This document shows positions 24,953 to 33,598 of a DNA stretch of 64,000 nt, one piece after another. Within the stretch, counting starts at the first letter, position 1. Each line of letters starts with the position of its first letter. Origin of the DNA: Conexibacter sp. SYSU D00693 (lineage in GTDB: Bacteria; Actinomycetota; Thermoleophilia; Solirubrobacterales; Solirubrobacteraceae); the NCBI RefSeq assembly GCF_017084525.1, contig NZ_CP070950.1, forward strand, positions 3,038,001-3,102,000. Reading direction: 5' to 3'. The notes below the pieces were generated by a model. It made no database searches. It was given only the letters and a program-made list of their open reading frames with translations, and was not told the DNA's origin. The translations under genes and the position numbers were made by a program.

Positions 24953-24973
24953 GTTGACCGCCCGGTCACCACC
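24953..24973 (+). promoter_or_regulatory. GTTGA-CGC-CGGTC motif, copy 1
   Basis: The 21-base sequence begins GTTGACCGCCCGGTC. It matches 17 of 21 bases of a second copy at 27525-27545 upstream of the chemoreceptor. It lies about 60 bases before the start of the secreted-protein operon. TTGACC within it could be a -35 element. Confidence 0.35.
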
Positions 24974-25034
24974 CGATCCAGGGCCTGAACCGCCACGGAC
25001 GGCGGAGGCCGATCCCATGGGAGGGAATGGAGAG

Positions 25035-25574
25035 ATGCAGACCACGAAGGGCATCGCCGCACTCGCCGCCACGCTGGTCCTCGGGCCCGCGTCCGTCGCG
25101 CACGCGGTGACGAGCAGCCAGTCGATCACCGCGGACGTGGCGCCGACCCTGCAGGCGACCTTCCCGGGCGACTACGCCTGGGGCACGCTGGCCGTCGGCG
25201 CCGGCGGCAACACGTCCAGCGAGCAGACCGTCAACGTCAAGAGCAACGCGGCGTGGGGCGTGAAGGTGTCGTCCGACCTCGCCGACGGGCGCATGAAGGA
25301 GTGGACCGGCGCGGCCTACGTCAGCTCGTCGCCCAAGGTGCTGACGCACGCGCTGACCTGGCGGCTGTCGAGCCTCGGCGGCGCGGCGCAGGGCACGAGC
25401 TTCGCGGCCCTGTCGTCCACCGCCGCGGCGGTCACCACCTCGCAGGCGATCACCGGGGACAGCGGGACCGACGTCGGCGTCACCTACCGGCAGGTCGCGT
25501 CGTTCGCCGATCCCAGCGCGGGCGGCAACGACTACCGCATCGCGGTCACCTACGACGCGGCGCAGGGCTACTGA
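25035..25574 (+). CDS. Secreted beta-rich protein, paralogue A of a surface-protein operon
   Basis: A 179-residue protein with a signal peptide (about 1-24, ending near Ala-His-Ala) and a beta-strand-rich mature domain. It shares strong motifs with the next gene's product: 'SEQTVNVKSNAAWGVKVS', 'DGRMKEW', 'LTWRLSSLGG', and a C-terminal 'YRIAVTYDAAQGY' ending in an aromatic residue. The pattern of Trp-Gly and a terminal beta strand with aromatic end resembles pilin-like, spore-coat-U-like or WxL-type surface domains, but I cannot assign one. ATG 25035 has a GGAG box. It is followed after 6 bases by paralogue B. Confidence 0.75.
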   Translation: MQTTKGIAALAATLVLGPASVAHAVTSSQSITADVAPTLQATFPGDYAWGTLAVGAGGNTSSEQTVNVKSNAAWGVKVSSDLADGRMKEWTGAAYVSSSPKVLTHALTWRLSSLGGAAQGTSFAALSSTAAAVTTSQAITGDSGTDVGVTYRQVASFADPSAGGNDYRIAVTYDAAQGY

Positions 25575-25580
25575 GCGAGC

Positions 25581-26147
25581 GTGCCGCGGCGGCCCCTGAG
25601 CATCCTGGCCGCCGCGGCCGCCGCGGCCGCCGTCGCCCTGCCGGCGCTCCTCGCGCCGGCGCACGCCCACGCCGCGGGCTGCGTGCTGAACATCGGCTCC
25701 TGCCTCGTCGTCACGCCGCCGCCCGCGTCGCTCAACCTGGGCCAGGTCAACGCCGCGACGACGACGACCTCGGCCGAGCAGGTCATGCAGGTCGCGGCGG
25801 GCAACTCGTGGGGGATGCGCATCTCCGTCGACCAGGCGGGCGGCCGGATGCGCGAGCACAACGGCACCTCCTACGTCGCCAGCGGCAAGGTCATGCACCA
25901 CCCGCTGCAGTGGCGGCTGAGCTCGTTCGACGGCACCGCGCAGTCGACGTCCTTCGCCGACCTCTCGACGACGCCCGCCGTCGCGCTCACGAACCGCTCG
26001 ATCACTGGGTGTGTGCTGCTGCTCCTGCTGTGCACCGACATCCCGCTCGGCTTCAGGTTCCGCATGACGACGTCGTTCTGGGACGCCAACGCGGGCGCCA
26101 ACAACTACCGGATCCAGGTCACCTATGACACGCAGCTCGGCTTCTAG
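25581..26147 (+). CDS. Secreted beta-rich protein, paralogue B of the same operon
   Basis: A 188-residue paralogue of the preceding protein, with a signal peptide (about 1-32) and four extra Cys: two in 'GCVLNIGSC' at the mature N-terminus, and two flanking an inserted hydrophobic Leu run ('CVLLLLLC'). These probably form disulfides. Shared blocks include 'NSWGMRISVD', 'GRMREHNGTSYV', 'LQWRLSSFDG' and the terminal 'YRIQVTYDTQLGF'. The GTG start at 25581 follows the previous stop by 6 bases, and its end overlaps the next gene by 23 bases. The two secreted proteins and the membrane-anchored third probably form one surface assembly. Confidence 0.75.
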   Translation: MPRRPLSILAAAAAAAAVALPALLAPAHAHAAGCVLNIGSCLVVTPPPASLNLGQVNAATTTTSAEQVMQVAAGNSWGMRISVDQAGGRMREHNGTSYVASGKVMHHPLQWRLSSFDGTAQSTSFADLSTTPAVALTNRSITGCVLLLLLCTDIPLGFRFRMTTSFWDANAGANNYRIQVTYDTQLGF

Positions 26148-27444
26148 GCGAGCCTTCGGCGCGGCGGTCCTCGCCGGACTCCTCGGTCCCGCCGGCGCAC
26201 ACGCCGCGGGCGGCGGGTTCTGGATCACGCCCGCCCGGATCGACGCGCGCGTCGAGCGCGGGACGCTGCTGGCGCCCGTCGTGGTGGGCAACGACACGGG
26301 CCGGACGCTCGCCGTCACCGCGACCGTCCTGCTCGCCGACCAGGGACTCGACGGACTGCCGACCTGGACGCTGACGCCCGCCGCCGTGCGCGAGGGCCGG
26401 ACCGTCGCGCGGGTGAGCCCGGCGACGTTCCGCCTCGCGCCCCGACAGCAGCGCAAGGTCCGCCTGCGCGTGGTCGGCCGTGCGCCCCGGCGCGGCCGCG
26501 GCACCTACGGCGTGCTCCTGCTCTCGGCCGTCGGCGCCCGTCCGGCCACCGCGAGCCGGTCCTTCGTCTCGTCGCGCATCCGCCTCTCGGCCAACCTCCT
26601 GCTGCGCTACGGCGGGGGCGGCGCCGCCGCGGGCGGCGCCGAGGCGCTGCGCGCCGCGCAGGGTCCGGGCCGCTCGCTCGTCTTCGCCGCGCAGGTGCGC
26701 AACACGGGCGACCTGCACGGCCGGCCGCGGGCGCGCCTGCGGGTCCGTGACCGCGACGGGCGCCTCGTGGCCCGCGCGACGTTCCCGACGGGCAACGTCC
26801 TGCCGGGCGCCCGCCGCGAGCTGACGACGGCGGTGCGGCGCGTGCTGCCGGCGGGCACGTACACCGCGCGCGTGGTGGTCGACCTCGGCGCGCGGCGCAC
26901 GACGCGCGACCTGCGCCTGCGCCTCGTCGCGCCCGGGACCCTGCCGACGCCGGACCTGCGCATCGACGCCCTGCCGGTGCCCGAGGTGGCGCCCGGTGCG
27001 GCGGTGACGGCGGAGGTCGTGCTGCGCAACGCGGGCACCGCCCCGGCGGCCGTCACCGGCGAGGCGGCGCTCGGGCGGCCTGGCAGCGAGCGGCCCGACG
27101 CCCGCGTGCCGGTGACGGGCGCGCCGCTGGCGCCCGGGGGGCGGCTCACCGTCCGGCTGGCGCTGCCGCCGGTGGCGGAGGGCGACCGCCGCCTCACCGT
27201 CACGCTGCGCGACGGCGACCGGACCGTGGCCACGCGCTCGGTGACCTTCCAGGCGCGCGCCCGCGCCTCGGCGTGGACGCGCTTCCTGGACTGGGCGGCG
27301 GCCCACGTCGCCCAGGTCCTGGCGGGGCTCGGGCTCCTCCTCGTCGTCGGCACGCTGCTCGCGGTCGTCCTGGTGCGTCGCGCGCTGCGGCGTGCGCGGG
27401 CGGCGGCCGCGGCGCATCCCGAGCGGGTGCTCGAGCACGTCTGA
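26125..27444 (+). CDS. Membrane-anchored extracytoplasmic protein with chaperone-like/DUF916-like Ig domain
   Basis: A 439-residue protein. A signal peptide (about 1-27) is followed by an Ig-like domain (about 30-140) with 'ITPARIDARVERG', 'VVVGNDTGRTLAV' and 'SPATFRLAPRQQRKVRLRV'. This layout resembles PapD-like chaperones and the DUF916 proteins that partner WxL proteins in Gram-positives. Two further Ig-like segments (about 175-370) lead to one C-terminal membrane helix (about 393-413) and a basic cytoplasmic tail. Its start lies within the end of paralogue B, so the three genes are translationally coupled. It may hold or assemble the two secreted paralogues (inference). Confidence 0.75.
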   Translation: MTRSSASRRAFGAAVLAGLLGPAGAHAAGGGFWITPARIDARVERGTLLAPVVVGNDTGRTLAVTATVLLADQGLDGLPTWTLTPAAVREGRTVARVSPATFRLAPRQQRKVRLRVVGRAPRRGRGTYGVLLLSAVGARPATASRSFVSSRIRLSANLLLRYGGGGAAAGGAEALRAAQGPGRSLVFAAQVRNTGDLHGRPRARLRVRDRDGRLVARATFPTGNVLPGARRELTTAVRRVLPAGTYTARVVVDLGARRTTRDLRLRLVAPGTLPTPDLRIDALPVPEVAPGAAVTAEVVLRNAGTAPAAVTGEAALGRPGSERPDARVPVTGAPLAPGGRLTVRLALPPVAEGDRRLTVTLRDGDRTVATRSVTFQARARASAWTRFLDWAAAHVAQVLAGLGLLLVVGTLLAVVLVRRALRRARAAAAAHPERVLEHV

Positions 27445-27524
27445 CGCCCTCCGGGCTCCGGGCGGTCCCGCCCACCCTCGACGCGCGCAGCGCTTCTGCG
27501 ACCGCTTGACGCACACAGACCGCC

Positions 27525-27545
27525 GTTGAGCGCGCGGTCGCCGCC
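27525..27545 (+). promoter_or_regulatory. GTTGA-CGC-CGGTC motif, copy 2
   Basis: The 21-base sequence begins GTTGAGCGCGCGGTC, 83 bases before the chemoreceptor start. It matches 17 of 21 bases with the copy at 24953-24973. It may be a binding site or promoter element shared by the surface-protein operon and the chemoreceptor. Confidence 0.35.
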
Positions 27546-27627
27546 ATTCCTCCATCGAACGGCCGCGGGGCCGATCTCGTGACGAGACGTCACGGACGAC
27601 GTCCTCGCCACCTCACGAAGGAGTCCC

Positions 27628-29448
27628 ATGCTGCATCGCCGCATCGGGCTGCGCACCAAGCTGCTCGGCGGCTTCGGCGCGGTCCTCGCCCTCATGTCCG
27701 TCCTCAGCCTGATCGCCATCAGCAAGATGGCCGCGATCCAGGACGGCACGGAGGTCGCCAACAACCGGGTCATCCCGAGCATCGCCGCGGTCGACGACAT
27801 CACGCTCGAGGCCGAGAAGATCCGCGGCTTCGAGTACCGCCACATCTCGTCGCCCACCCCCAAGGGCAAGAAGGAGGCCGACGCGAAGATCGCGGAGGCG
27901 ACCGCGGGCCTGCGCAAGGTCATCGCGGACTACCGCAACACGGTCAGCGACCCTCGCGAGCGCCAGTTCCTGGATCGGGCGAAGGGCGACGTCGACCGGA
28001 TGCTCGCCGACGTGCCGACGATCATCGCCCTGAGCCGTGCGGGCCAGGACCTCGCAGCCGTCGAGGCGATGGCCAAGGGCCGGACGGCCTTCATGGACCA
28101 GCTGCGCAAGACGCTGGACACCTGGGCGGTCTACAACGACGAGGTCGGCGACCGCGCCTACGCCGAAGGCAAGGCGACCGCCGCCACGGCGACGAAGCTC
28201 ACCGTGGCGCTGCTGGCCGGCGCGCTGGTCATCGGCCTCGCCGTGGCGTTCCTCCTCTCGGCCGCGATCCGGCGCAACGTCGCGTCGGTCGTCGAGCGCC
28301 TGGCGTCGCTGCGCGACCACGACGTCACCGACCTCGAGGCGGGCCTGCAGGCCTTCGCCGCCGGGGACCTGACCCACGAGGTGCGCACCACGACCGTGCC
28401 GATCGAGCGCTGGAGCAACGACGAGGTCGGTGACGTCGCACAGGCGACGAACGCCATCATCGGACGCCTCGGTGAGTCCGTCGGCGCCTACGCCGAGTCG
28501 CGCCGCCAGCTCGCCGAGCTCGTCGGCGAGGTGTCCAACGCCGCGCAGTCCGTCTCCGCCGGCAGCCAGCAGATGGCCGCGACGTCGGAGCAGACCGGCC
28601 GTGCCGTCGGCGAGATCGCGCACGCCATCAGCGACGTGGCGACCGGTGCCCAGCGCCAGGTCGAGACCATCGCGGGCGTGCGGCGGTCCGCGGAGGAGGT
28701 CTCGACCGTCACCGAGGCCTCCGCGCGCTCGGCGCAGGAGACCGCTGAGGCGGCCTCCCGCGCCCGCGAGATCGCGGCGGACGGCGCCAGCGCGGTCGTC
28801 CAGGCCACCGAGGCGATGACGGCGGTGCGCGACGCCTCGGAGCGCGCCACCGGCGCCATCCGCGAGCTCGGGGCCAAGAGCGACCAGATCGGGTCGATCG
28901 TCGACACGATCACCGGCATCTCCGAGCAGACGAACCTCCTGGCGCTCAACGCGGCGATCGAGGCCGCGCGCGCCGGCGAGCAGGGCCGCGGCTTCGCGGT
29001 CGTCGCCGAGGAGGTCCGCAAGCTGGCCGAGGAGTCCCAGGCCGCCGCGCGGTCGATCGCCGAGCTGATCGCCGAGATCCAGTCGGAGACCGGGCGCGCG
29101 ATCGAGGTCGTCGAGTCGGGCTCCGGCCGGACGGCCGAGGGCGCGGCCACCGTGGAGCAGGCCCGCGAGGCGTTCGACGCCATCGGGAGCTCCGTGGAGG
29201 ACGTCACGGCCCGCGTGGCGCAGATCGCGACGGGCATCCAGCAGGTCGCGGCGAGCGCCACCGGCATGCGCGACGACGTGACCGACGTCTCGGCGATCGC
29301 CGAGGAGTCCTCCGCGTCGACCGAGCAGGTCTCGGCCTCGACGCAGGAGACCTCGGCCTCGGCCCAGGAGATCAGCGCGTCGGCCGGCGAGCTGGCCCGG
29401 ACCGCCGAGCGCCTCAGCGAGCTGGTCGGCCGCTTCACGGTCGCCTAG
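27628..29448 (+). CDS. Methyl-accepting chemotaxis protein
   Basis: A 606-residue transmembrane chemoreceptor. Helix 1 is at about 12-33, an extracytoplasmic four-helix-bundle sensor domain at about 35-190, helix 2 at about 193-213, and a HAMP-like region to about 275. A long coiled-coil signalling domain follows, with the conserved hairpin tip '[20 protein letters not shown]' near 430-450. It would control CheA kinase; no che genes are in the window. ATG 27628 has an AAGGAG box 6 bases upstream. A FlgM-like gene at 49 kb also hints at motility. A strong hairpin terminator follows. Confidence 0.95.
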   Translation: MLHRRIGLRTKLLGGFGAVLALMSVLSLIAISKMAAIQDGTEVANNRVIPSIAAVDDITLEAEKIRGFEYRHISSPTPKGKKEADAKIAEATAGLRKVIADYRNTVSDPRERQFLDRAKGDVDRMLADVPTIIALSRAGQDLAAVEAMAKGRTAFMDQLRKTLDTWAVYNDEVGDRAYAEGKATAATATKLTVALLAGALVIGLAVAFLLSAAIRRNVASVVERLASLRDHDVTDLEAGLQAFAAGDLTHEVRTTTVPIERWSNDEVGDVAQATNAIIGRLGESVGAYAESRRQLAELVGEVSNAAQSVSAGSQQMAATSEQTGRAVGEIAHAISDVATGAQRQVETIAGVRRSAEEVSTVTEASARSAQETAEAASRAREIAADGASAVVQATEAMTAVRDASERATGAIRELGAKSDQIGSIVDTITGISEQTNLLALNAAIEAARAGEQGRGFAVVAEEVRKLAEESQAAARSIAELIAEIQSETGRAIEVVESGSGRTAEGAATVEQAREAFDAIGSSVEDVTARVAQIATGIQQVAASATGMRDDVTDVSAIAEESSASTEQVSASTQETSASAQEISASAGELARTAERLSELVGRFTVA

Positions 29449-29470
29449 TCGCCGCTGCGGCAGGACCGGT

Positions 29471-29500
29471 ACGGCGGGCGTCCTCCGGGGCGCCCGCCGT
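29471..29500 (+). terminator. Hairpin terminator after the chemoreceptor gene
   Basis: A perfect 10-bp stem, ACGGCGGGCG (29471-29480) with CGCCCGCCGT (29491-29500), has a 10-base loop and is followed by CGTTGT. It begins 22 bases after the chemoreceptor stop. Confidence 0.65.
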
Positions 29501-29513
29501 CGTTGTCGACCTC

Positions 29514-29519
29514 TAGGCT
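29514..29519 (+). promoter_or_regulatory. TAGGCT -10-like hexamer of class IV aminotransferase gene
   Basis: TAGGCT ends 7 bases before GTG 29527. This supports that start codon and a leaderless transcript directly after the upstream terminator. Confidence 0.45.
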
Positions 29520-29526
29520 CCGGGCG

Positions 29527-30324
29527 GTGCCGCCCACCCACGTGAGCGTCGACGGCCGCCTGGTGGAGCCCGCCGCCGCGACGGTCCCGGCCACCGACGA
29601 CGGCCTGCTGCGCGGCGACGGCGTCTTCGAGGCGCTGCGCCTCTACGGCGGGCGCCCGTTCGCGCTGGAGGACCACCTCGCGCGGATGCGCCGCAGCGCC
29701 GACGGCCTGCGGCTGGACGTCGACCTCGACGCGGTCCGCCGCGACGTGGCGACGGTCCTCGACGCGGCGGGCGCCGTCGACGCCGTGCTGCGCCTCGTGG
29801 TGACACGCGGCGGCCTGCGCCTCGCGTTCGTCGAGCCGCTGCCGGCGCACGAGCCGACGGTGGCGCTGGCCACCGTGGAGTACGCGCCGTCCCGGCTGCT
29901 GGACGCGATCAAGTCGCTGAGCTACGCCGCCAACATGCTCGCCAACCGGATCGCCGCCGAGCAGGGCGCCGGCCAGGCGCTGCTGACCACCCCGCACGGC
30001 CGCATCCTCGAGGGCCCGACGTCGTCGTTCTTCTGCGTGCTCGAGGAGGGCGGGCCGCTCGTCACCCCGCCGCTCAGCGAGCACGTGCTGGACTCCATCA
30101 CGCGCCGGCGGCTGCTCGGCCTGGTCGAGGTCCGCGAGGAGGTGCTGCGCACGACCGACCTGCCGCGGATGCGCGAGGCGTTCCTCGCCTCGACCACGCG
30201 CGAGGTCCACGCCGTGGCGCGCATCGACGACACCGAGCTGCCCGCGGCGCCCGGGCCGCGGACGACGGAGGCGGCGCGGGCCTTCCGCGCCCACGTCGAG
30301 GCCGAGCTGGGCGCGACCGCGTGA
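29527..30324 (+). CDS. Class IV aminotransferase (aminodeoxychorismate lyase / branched-chain aminotransferase type)
   Basis: A 265-residue PLP enzyme of fold type IV. It has 'DDGLLRGDGVFEALRLYGG' near residue 23, the catalytic Lys in 'AIKSLSYAANMLANR' near 128, and 'EGPTSSFFCVLE' near 163. The short length and sequence fit 4-amino-4-deoxychorismate lyase (folate p-aminobenzoate branch) as well as a branched-chain or D-amino-acid aminotransferase, and I cannot separate these. GTG 29527 is chosen from the -10 position. Its stop overlaps the wecB start (GTGA), so it is cotranscribed with a nucleotide-sugar gene. Confidence 0.85.
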   Translation: MPPTHVSVDGRLVEPAAATVPATDDGLLRGDGVFEALRLYGGRPFALEDHLARMRRSADGLRLDVDLDAVRRDVATVLDAAGAVDAVLRLVVTRGGLRLAFVEPLPAHEPTVALATVEYAPSRLLDAIKSLSYAANMLANRIAAEQGAGQALLTTPHGRILEGPTSSFFCVLEEGGPLVTPPLSEHVLDSITRRRLLGLVEVREEVLRTTDLPRMREAFLASTTREVHAVARIDDTELPAAPGPRTTEAARAFRAHVEAELGATA

Positions 30325-31394
30325 AGGTCGTCACCGTCATCGGCAACCGCCCGCAGTTCGTCAAGGCGGCGGCGGTCTCGCGGCTGCTGCGCGAGGAGCA
30401 CGACGAGCTGCTGGTCCACACCGGCCAGCACCACGACGACGAGCTCTCGACCGTCTTCGTCACCGAGCTGGGCGTGCCGCGGCCCGAGCGCGAGCTGTCG
30501 ATCCACGGCGGGTCGAACACCGAGCAGACCGCGCGGATGCTGGCGGCGCTCGGCCCCCTGGTGGCCGAGGAGCGCCCGGACGCGGTGCTCGTCTACGGCG
30601 ACACGAACTCGACGCTGGCGGGCGGCCTGGCCGCCGCGCAGGCCCACGTCCCCGTCGCGCACGTCGAGGCCGGGATGCGCTCGTTCGACCGGCGGATGCC
30701 CGAGGAGCTCAACCGCGTCCTCACCGACCACCTGAGCGACCTGCTGCTCTGCCCCGCCCCCGCCGCCGCGGAGAACCTGCGCGCCGAGCGCGTCGCCGGG
30801 GCCGTCGAGGTCGTCGGCGACGTCATGGTCGACGTCGCCCACCTCTTCCAGCCGCGCGCCCGCGAGGACGACGCGCCGCTCGAGGCCCTCGGCGTCACGC
30901 CCGGCGAGTACGTCCTCGTCACCGCGCACCGCGCCGGCAACGTCGACGACCCGGCGCGGCTGCGCCGCCTCGTCGACCTCCTGCTCGCGCTGCCGCTGCC
31001 CGCCGTCCTGCCGCTGCACCCGCGCACCGACGCGCGGCTGCGCGCCGCCGGGTGGCTCAGCGAGCTCGAGCAGGCCCCCCACGTCCGGCTGTCGCCGCCG
31101 CTGGGCTACCTCGCCTTCACCGCCCTGCTGGTCCGCGCCCGCGCGATGCTCACCGACTCGGGCGGCGTGCAGAAGGAGGCCTACCTCGCGGGCGTGCCGT
31201 GCGTGACGATGCGCGACACGACGGAGTGGACGGAGACCGTCGACGCGGGCTGGAACGTCCTCGTCGACCTCGACGCCCAGGCGGCCCTCGCCGCCCTGGA
31301 GCGCACGCCGCCGCCCGACCGTCCCGAGCTCTACGGGGACGGGCACGCGGGCGCGCGCGTCGTCAGCTCGGTCGCCCGATCCTTCGCAGGCTGA
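30321..31394 (+). CDS. wecB: UDP-N-acetylglucosamine 2-epimerase (non-hydrolysing)
   Basis: A 357-residue enzyme interconverting UDP-GlcNAc-type and UDP-ManNAc-type sugars at C2. Motifs: 'VIGNRPQFVKAAAV' (about 6), 'HTGQHHDDELS', 'VYGDTNSTLAGGLAA' and 'HVEAGMRSFDRRMPEELNR' (about 114), and the C-terminal 'TDSGGVQKEAYLAGVPCVTMRD'. The product could feed ManNAc uronate for a wall polysaccharide, together with the convergent dehydrogenase. It could equally be a WbpI-type enzyme acting on a diacetamido uronate. The last 32 bases overlap the end of the convergent dehydrogenase gene. Confidence 0.92.
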   Translation: MKVVTVIGNRPQFVKAAAVSRLLREEHDELLVHTGQHHDDELSTVFVTELGVPRPERELSIHGGSNTEQTARMLAALGPLVAEERPDAVLVYGDTNSTLAGGLAAAQAHVPVAHVEAGMRSFDRRMPEELNRVLTDHLSDLLLCPAPAAAENLRAERVAGAVEVVGDVMVDVAHLFQPRAREDDAPLEALGVTPGEYVLVTAHRAGNVDDPARLRRLVDLLLALPLPAVLPLHPRTDARLRAAGWLSELEQAPHVRLSPPLGYLAFTALLVRARAMLTDSGGVQKEAYLAGVPCVTMRDTTEWTETVDAGWNVLVDLDAQAALAALERTPPPDRPELYGDGHAGARVVSSVARSFAG

Positions 31395-32583
31395 CGCCGT
31401 CGGGCACGCGCTCGACGACCCCGCGGCCGTCGACGACGACCCGCGCGCCCGGGACGTCGAGCTCGCGGTACTCGGCGTGGTCGGCCTGCACGACGACGGC
31501 GTCGACCGGCCCGCGGTCCCACGGCTCGAAGCCCAGTGCCTCGAGCTCGTCGCCGGCGAAGAGCGGGTCGGCCGCCAGGACGCGGGCGCCGCGGCGGCGC
31601 AGCTCGTCGCGCAGCGGGAAGGCGCCGGAGAACGCGGTCTCCTTCACGCCCCCGCGGTAGGCGACGCCGAGCACGAGGACGCGACGGTCCGCGACGTCGC
31701 CCAGGAGGTCGGCGGCATAGGCGGGCATCGCCTCGTTGACCTCGCGCGCCACGCGGGGCAGGCGGATGTCCGGCCCGCCCTCGAGGAAGAAGCGCGGGTA
31801 GACCGGGATGCAGTGGCCACCGACCGCGATGCCCGGCCGGTGGATGTGGCTGAAGGGCTGCGAGTTGGCGGCGTCGATGACGCGATCCACGTCGACGCCG
31901 ATCTCGTCGGCGTGGACCGCGAGCTCGTTGGCGAAGGCGATGTTCAGGTCGCGGTAGGTCGTCTCGGCGAGCTTGGCGAGCTCGGCCGCCTCCGCCGACC
32001 CCATGCCGCGCACCTCGGCGTCCAGGAACGAGGCGTAGAGCTCGATGCCGCGCGCCTCGCTCGCGGCGTCCAGGCCGCCGACGAGCTTCGGGTAGGCGTC
32101 GAGGTCGCGCAGCACCCGGCCCGAGTAGACGCGCTCGGGGCTGAACACGACGTGGACGTCGTCGCGGCCGCCCAGGGCGGGCGCCAGGCGCCTGCGCGTC
32201 GTGCCGACCGGGACGGTCGTCTCGAGCGCGACCGTCGTGCCCGGCTGCAGGCCGGCGCGCACGTCGCGCGCGACGGCGTCGAGCACCCGCCAGTCGGGCC
32301 GCGCGTGCTCGTCGACCATGAGCGGCGGGACGAGGACGACGAGGTCCGGGGCCATGGCGACCGCCGACGTCGTGTCGGTCGTCGCGCGCAGCCGGCCGTC
32401 GCCGACCGTCTCGGCCAGCGCCTCCGCCAGCCCCGCCTCGTTGGGGAACGGGGGCTCGGCGGCGTTGACCAGGTCGACCGTGCGCTGGTCGACGTCGCAG
32501 CCCAGGACCTCGTGGCCGGCCAGGGCGATGCGTGCCGCCAGCGGCAGCCCAACCTTGCCGAGGGCGACGACGACCGCCCTCAT
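31363..32583 (-). CDS. UDP-sugar 6-dehydrogenase (WecC/WbpA type)
   Basis: A 406-residue NAD-dependent dehydrogenase that oxidises a UDP-HexNAc to the uronic acid in two steps. It has an N-terminal Rossmann motif ('VVVALGKVGLPLAARIALAG'), 'ETTVPVGTTRR', 'SPERVYSGR', 'AELAKLAETTYRDLNIAFAN', and the catalytic Cys in 'GGHCIPVYP' near 262. It is closest to UDP-ManNAc or UDP-GlcNAc dehydrogenases. The first residues 'VVVALGKVGLP' lack the usual second Gly of GxGxxG (A-L-G-K-V-G). ATG 32583 overlaps the upstream gene by 4 bases. The long upstream open frame is shadow. Confidence 0.92.
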   Translation of the reverse strand: MRAVVVALGKVGLPLAARIALAGHEVLGCDVDQRTVDLVNAAEPPFPNEAGLAEALAETVGDGRLRATTDTTSAVAMAPDLVVLVPPLMVDEHARPDWRVLDAVARDVRAGLQPGTTVALETTVPVGTTRRRLAPALGGRDDVHVVFSPERVYSGRVLRDLDAYPKLVGGLDAASEARGIELYASFLDAEVRGMGSAEAAELAKLAETTYRDLNIAFANELAVHADEIGVDVDRVIDAANSQPFSHIHRPGIAVGGHCIPVYPRFFLEGGPDIRLPRVAREVNEAMPAYAADLLGDVADRRVLVLGVAYRGGVKETAFSGAFPLRDELRRRGARVLAADPLFAGDELEALGFEPWDRGPVDAVVVQADHAEYRELDVPGARVVVDGRGVVERVPDGVSLRRIGRPS

Positions 32584-33590
32584 GGGCCGCACTGCACGGT
32601 CTCGCCGCGCTGCGCGCTGTCCAGCGCGGCCTCGGCCACCGCGACGGCCTCGAGGCCCTCCTCGAGGGTGACGACCTCGGCCTCGTCGTCGCCCATGGCG
32701 AAGGCGGCGAACGTCTCGAGCTCGACGAGCAGCGGCTCGCGGCGCTCGAGCGCGTAGTGCGTCGTGTCGCCCTCGCTCACGCCGCGGAACTGCTGGATCG
32801 GCGCCCAGTCCGTGGACGCCTCGCCGTTGGCGTGGAACGTCAGGTCGGCGGCCAGCGTGTCGGCCACGAGCATGCCGCGCTCGCCCAGCACGCGGGTGCG
32901 GCGGACCTTCGCGGGCGAGAGCCAGTCCACGGTGCACGCGAACGTCGTGCCGGAGGTCAGGCGCCCGACGGCGAGGACGAGGTCCTCGTGCTCGCGGCCT
33001 GCGCGGTGCTCGACCTCGGCCGAGACGCGCTGCACCGGGGCGCCGCCGATCCAGCGCACGATGTCGAGGTCGTGGGTCGCGAGGTCCTTGACGACGCCGA
33101 CGTCGCGGATGCGGTCCGGGAACGGGCCGACGCGCGTGGTCGTGATGGAGAAGACGTCGCCCAGCTGGCCCGCGCGCAGGCGGCGGCGCAGGTCCAGCAG
33201 CGCGGGGTTGCAGCGCTCGACGTGGCCGACCGCGCCGCGCAGCCCGGCGTCGCGCACGACGGCGATGAGCTCGCGCGCCTGCGCCCCGCTGGCCGCCAGC
33301 GGCTTCTCGACGAGGACGTGGACGCCGGCGGCGGCGAGCGCGCGCACGGCGGGCAGGTGCTCCTCGGTGGGCACGGCCACGACCGCGAAGTCCGGGCGGT
33401 CGTGCTCGAGGAGCTCGTCGAGCGTCCCGAACAGCCGCGACGGGTCGTGGACCGCGCCGTAGCGGTCGCCCGTCGGGTCCACCGCGCCGGCGAAGCGCAG
33501 GTCGGGGTGGGACTGCAGGATCCGGGCGTGGTGGCGGCCGATCATGCCGAGGCCGAGCACCGCGCCGCTCGGTCGAGCCGGGGCCGTCAC
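32580..33590 (-). CDS. Gfo/Idh/MocA-family oxidoreductase (possible WbpB/WlbA-type sugar 3-dehydrogenase)
   Basis: A 336-residue NAD(P)-dependent oxidoreductase. The N-terminal 'VLGLGMIGRHHARIL' nucleotide site, the family's 'VEKPLAAS' Lys-Pro motif near 94 and 'KDLATHDLDIVRWIGG' near 167 are visible. With the adjacent UDP-sugar dehydrogenase, acetyltransferase and epimerase, it may oxidise C3 of UDP-GlcNAcA en route to UDP-2,3-diacetamido uronate. GTG 33590 is preceded by TAGCCT at 9 bases. It shares a short divergent promoter region with the acetyltransferase. Confidence 0.88.
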   Translation of the reverse strand: MTAPARPSGAVLGLGMIGRHHARILQSHPDLRFAGAVDPTGDRYGAVHDPSRLFGTLDELLEHDRPDFAVVAVPTEEHLPAVRALAAAGVHVLVEKPLAASGAQARELIAVVRDAGLRGAVGHVERCNPALLDLRRRLRAGQLGDVFSITTTRVGPFPDRIRDVGVVKDLATHDLDIVRWIGGAPVQRVSAEVEHRAGREHEDLVLAVGRLTSGTTFACTVDWLSPAKVRRTRVLGERGMLVADTLAADLTFHANGEASTDWAPIQQFRGVSEGDTTHYALERREPLLVELETFAAFAMGDDEAEVVTLEEGLEAVAVAEAALDSAQRGETVQCGP

Positions 33591-33598
33591 GAGGGCCG

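Larger units (their letters stand above)
24726..25034. other. 309-base divergent regulatory region
   Basis: This region lies between the DGPF/ECF42 operon (minus) and the secreted-protein operon (plus). It contains a perfect 9-bp hairpin (24748-24770), an imperfect inverted repeat 'ACCACGGCG/CGCGGTGGT' (24774-24796), a GTTGA-type motif (24953-24973) shared with the chemoreceptor promoter region, and a GGAG box before 25035. No coding sequence is evident. Confidence 0.55.

Noticed and set aside
27505-27600. Possible cyclic-di-GMP riboswitch before the chemoreceptor
   Set aside because: A GCACA string is present, but the conserved tetraloop/receptor and paired stems of the GEMM fold could not be built.
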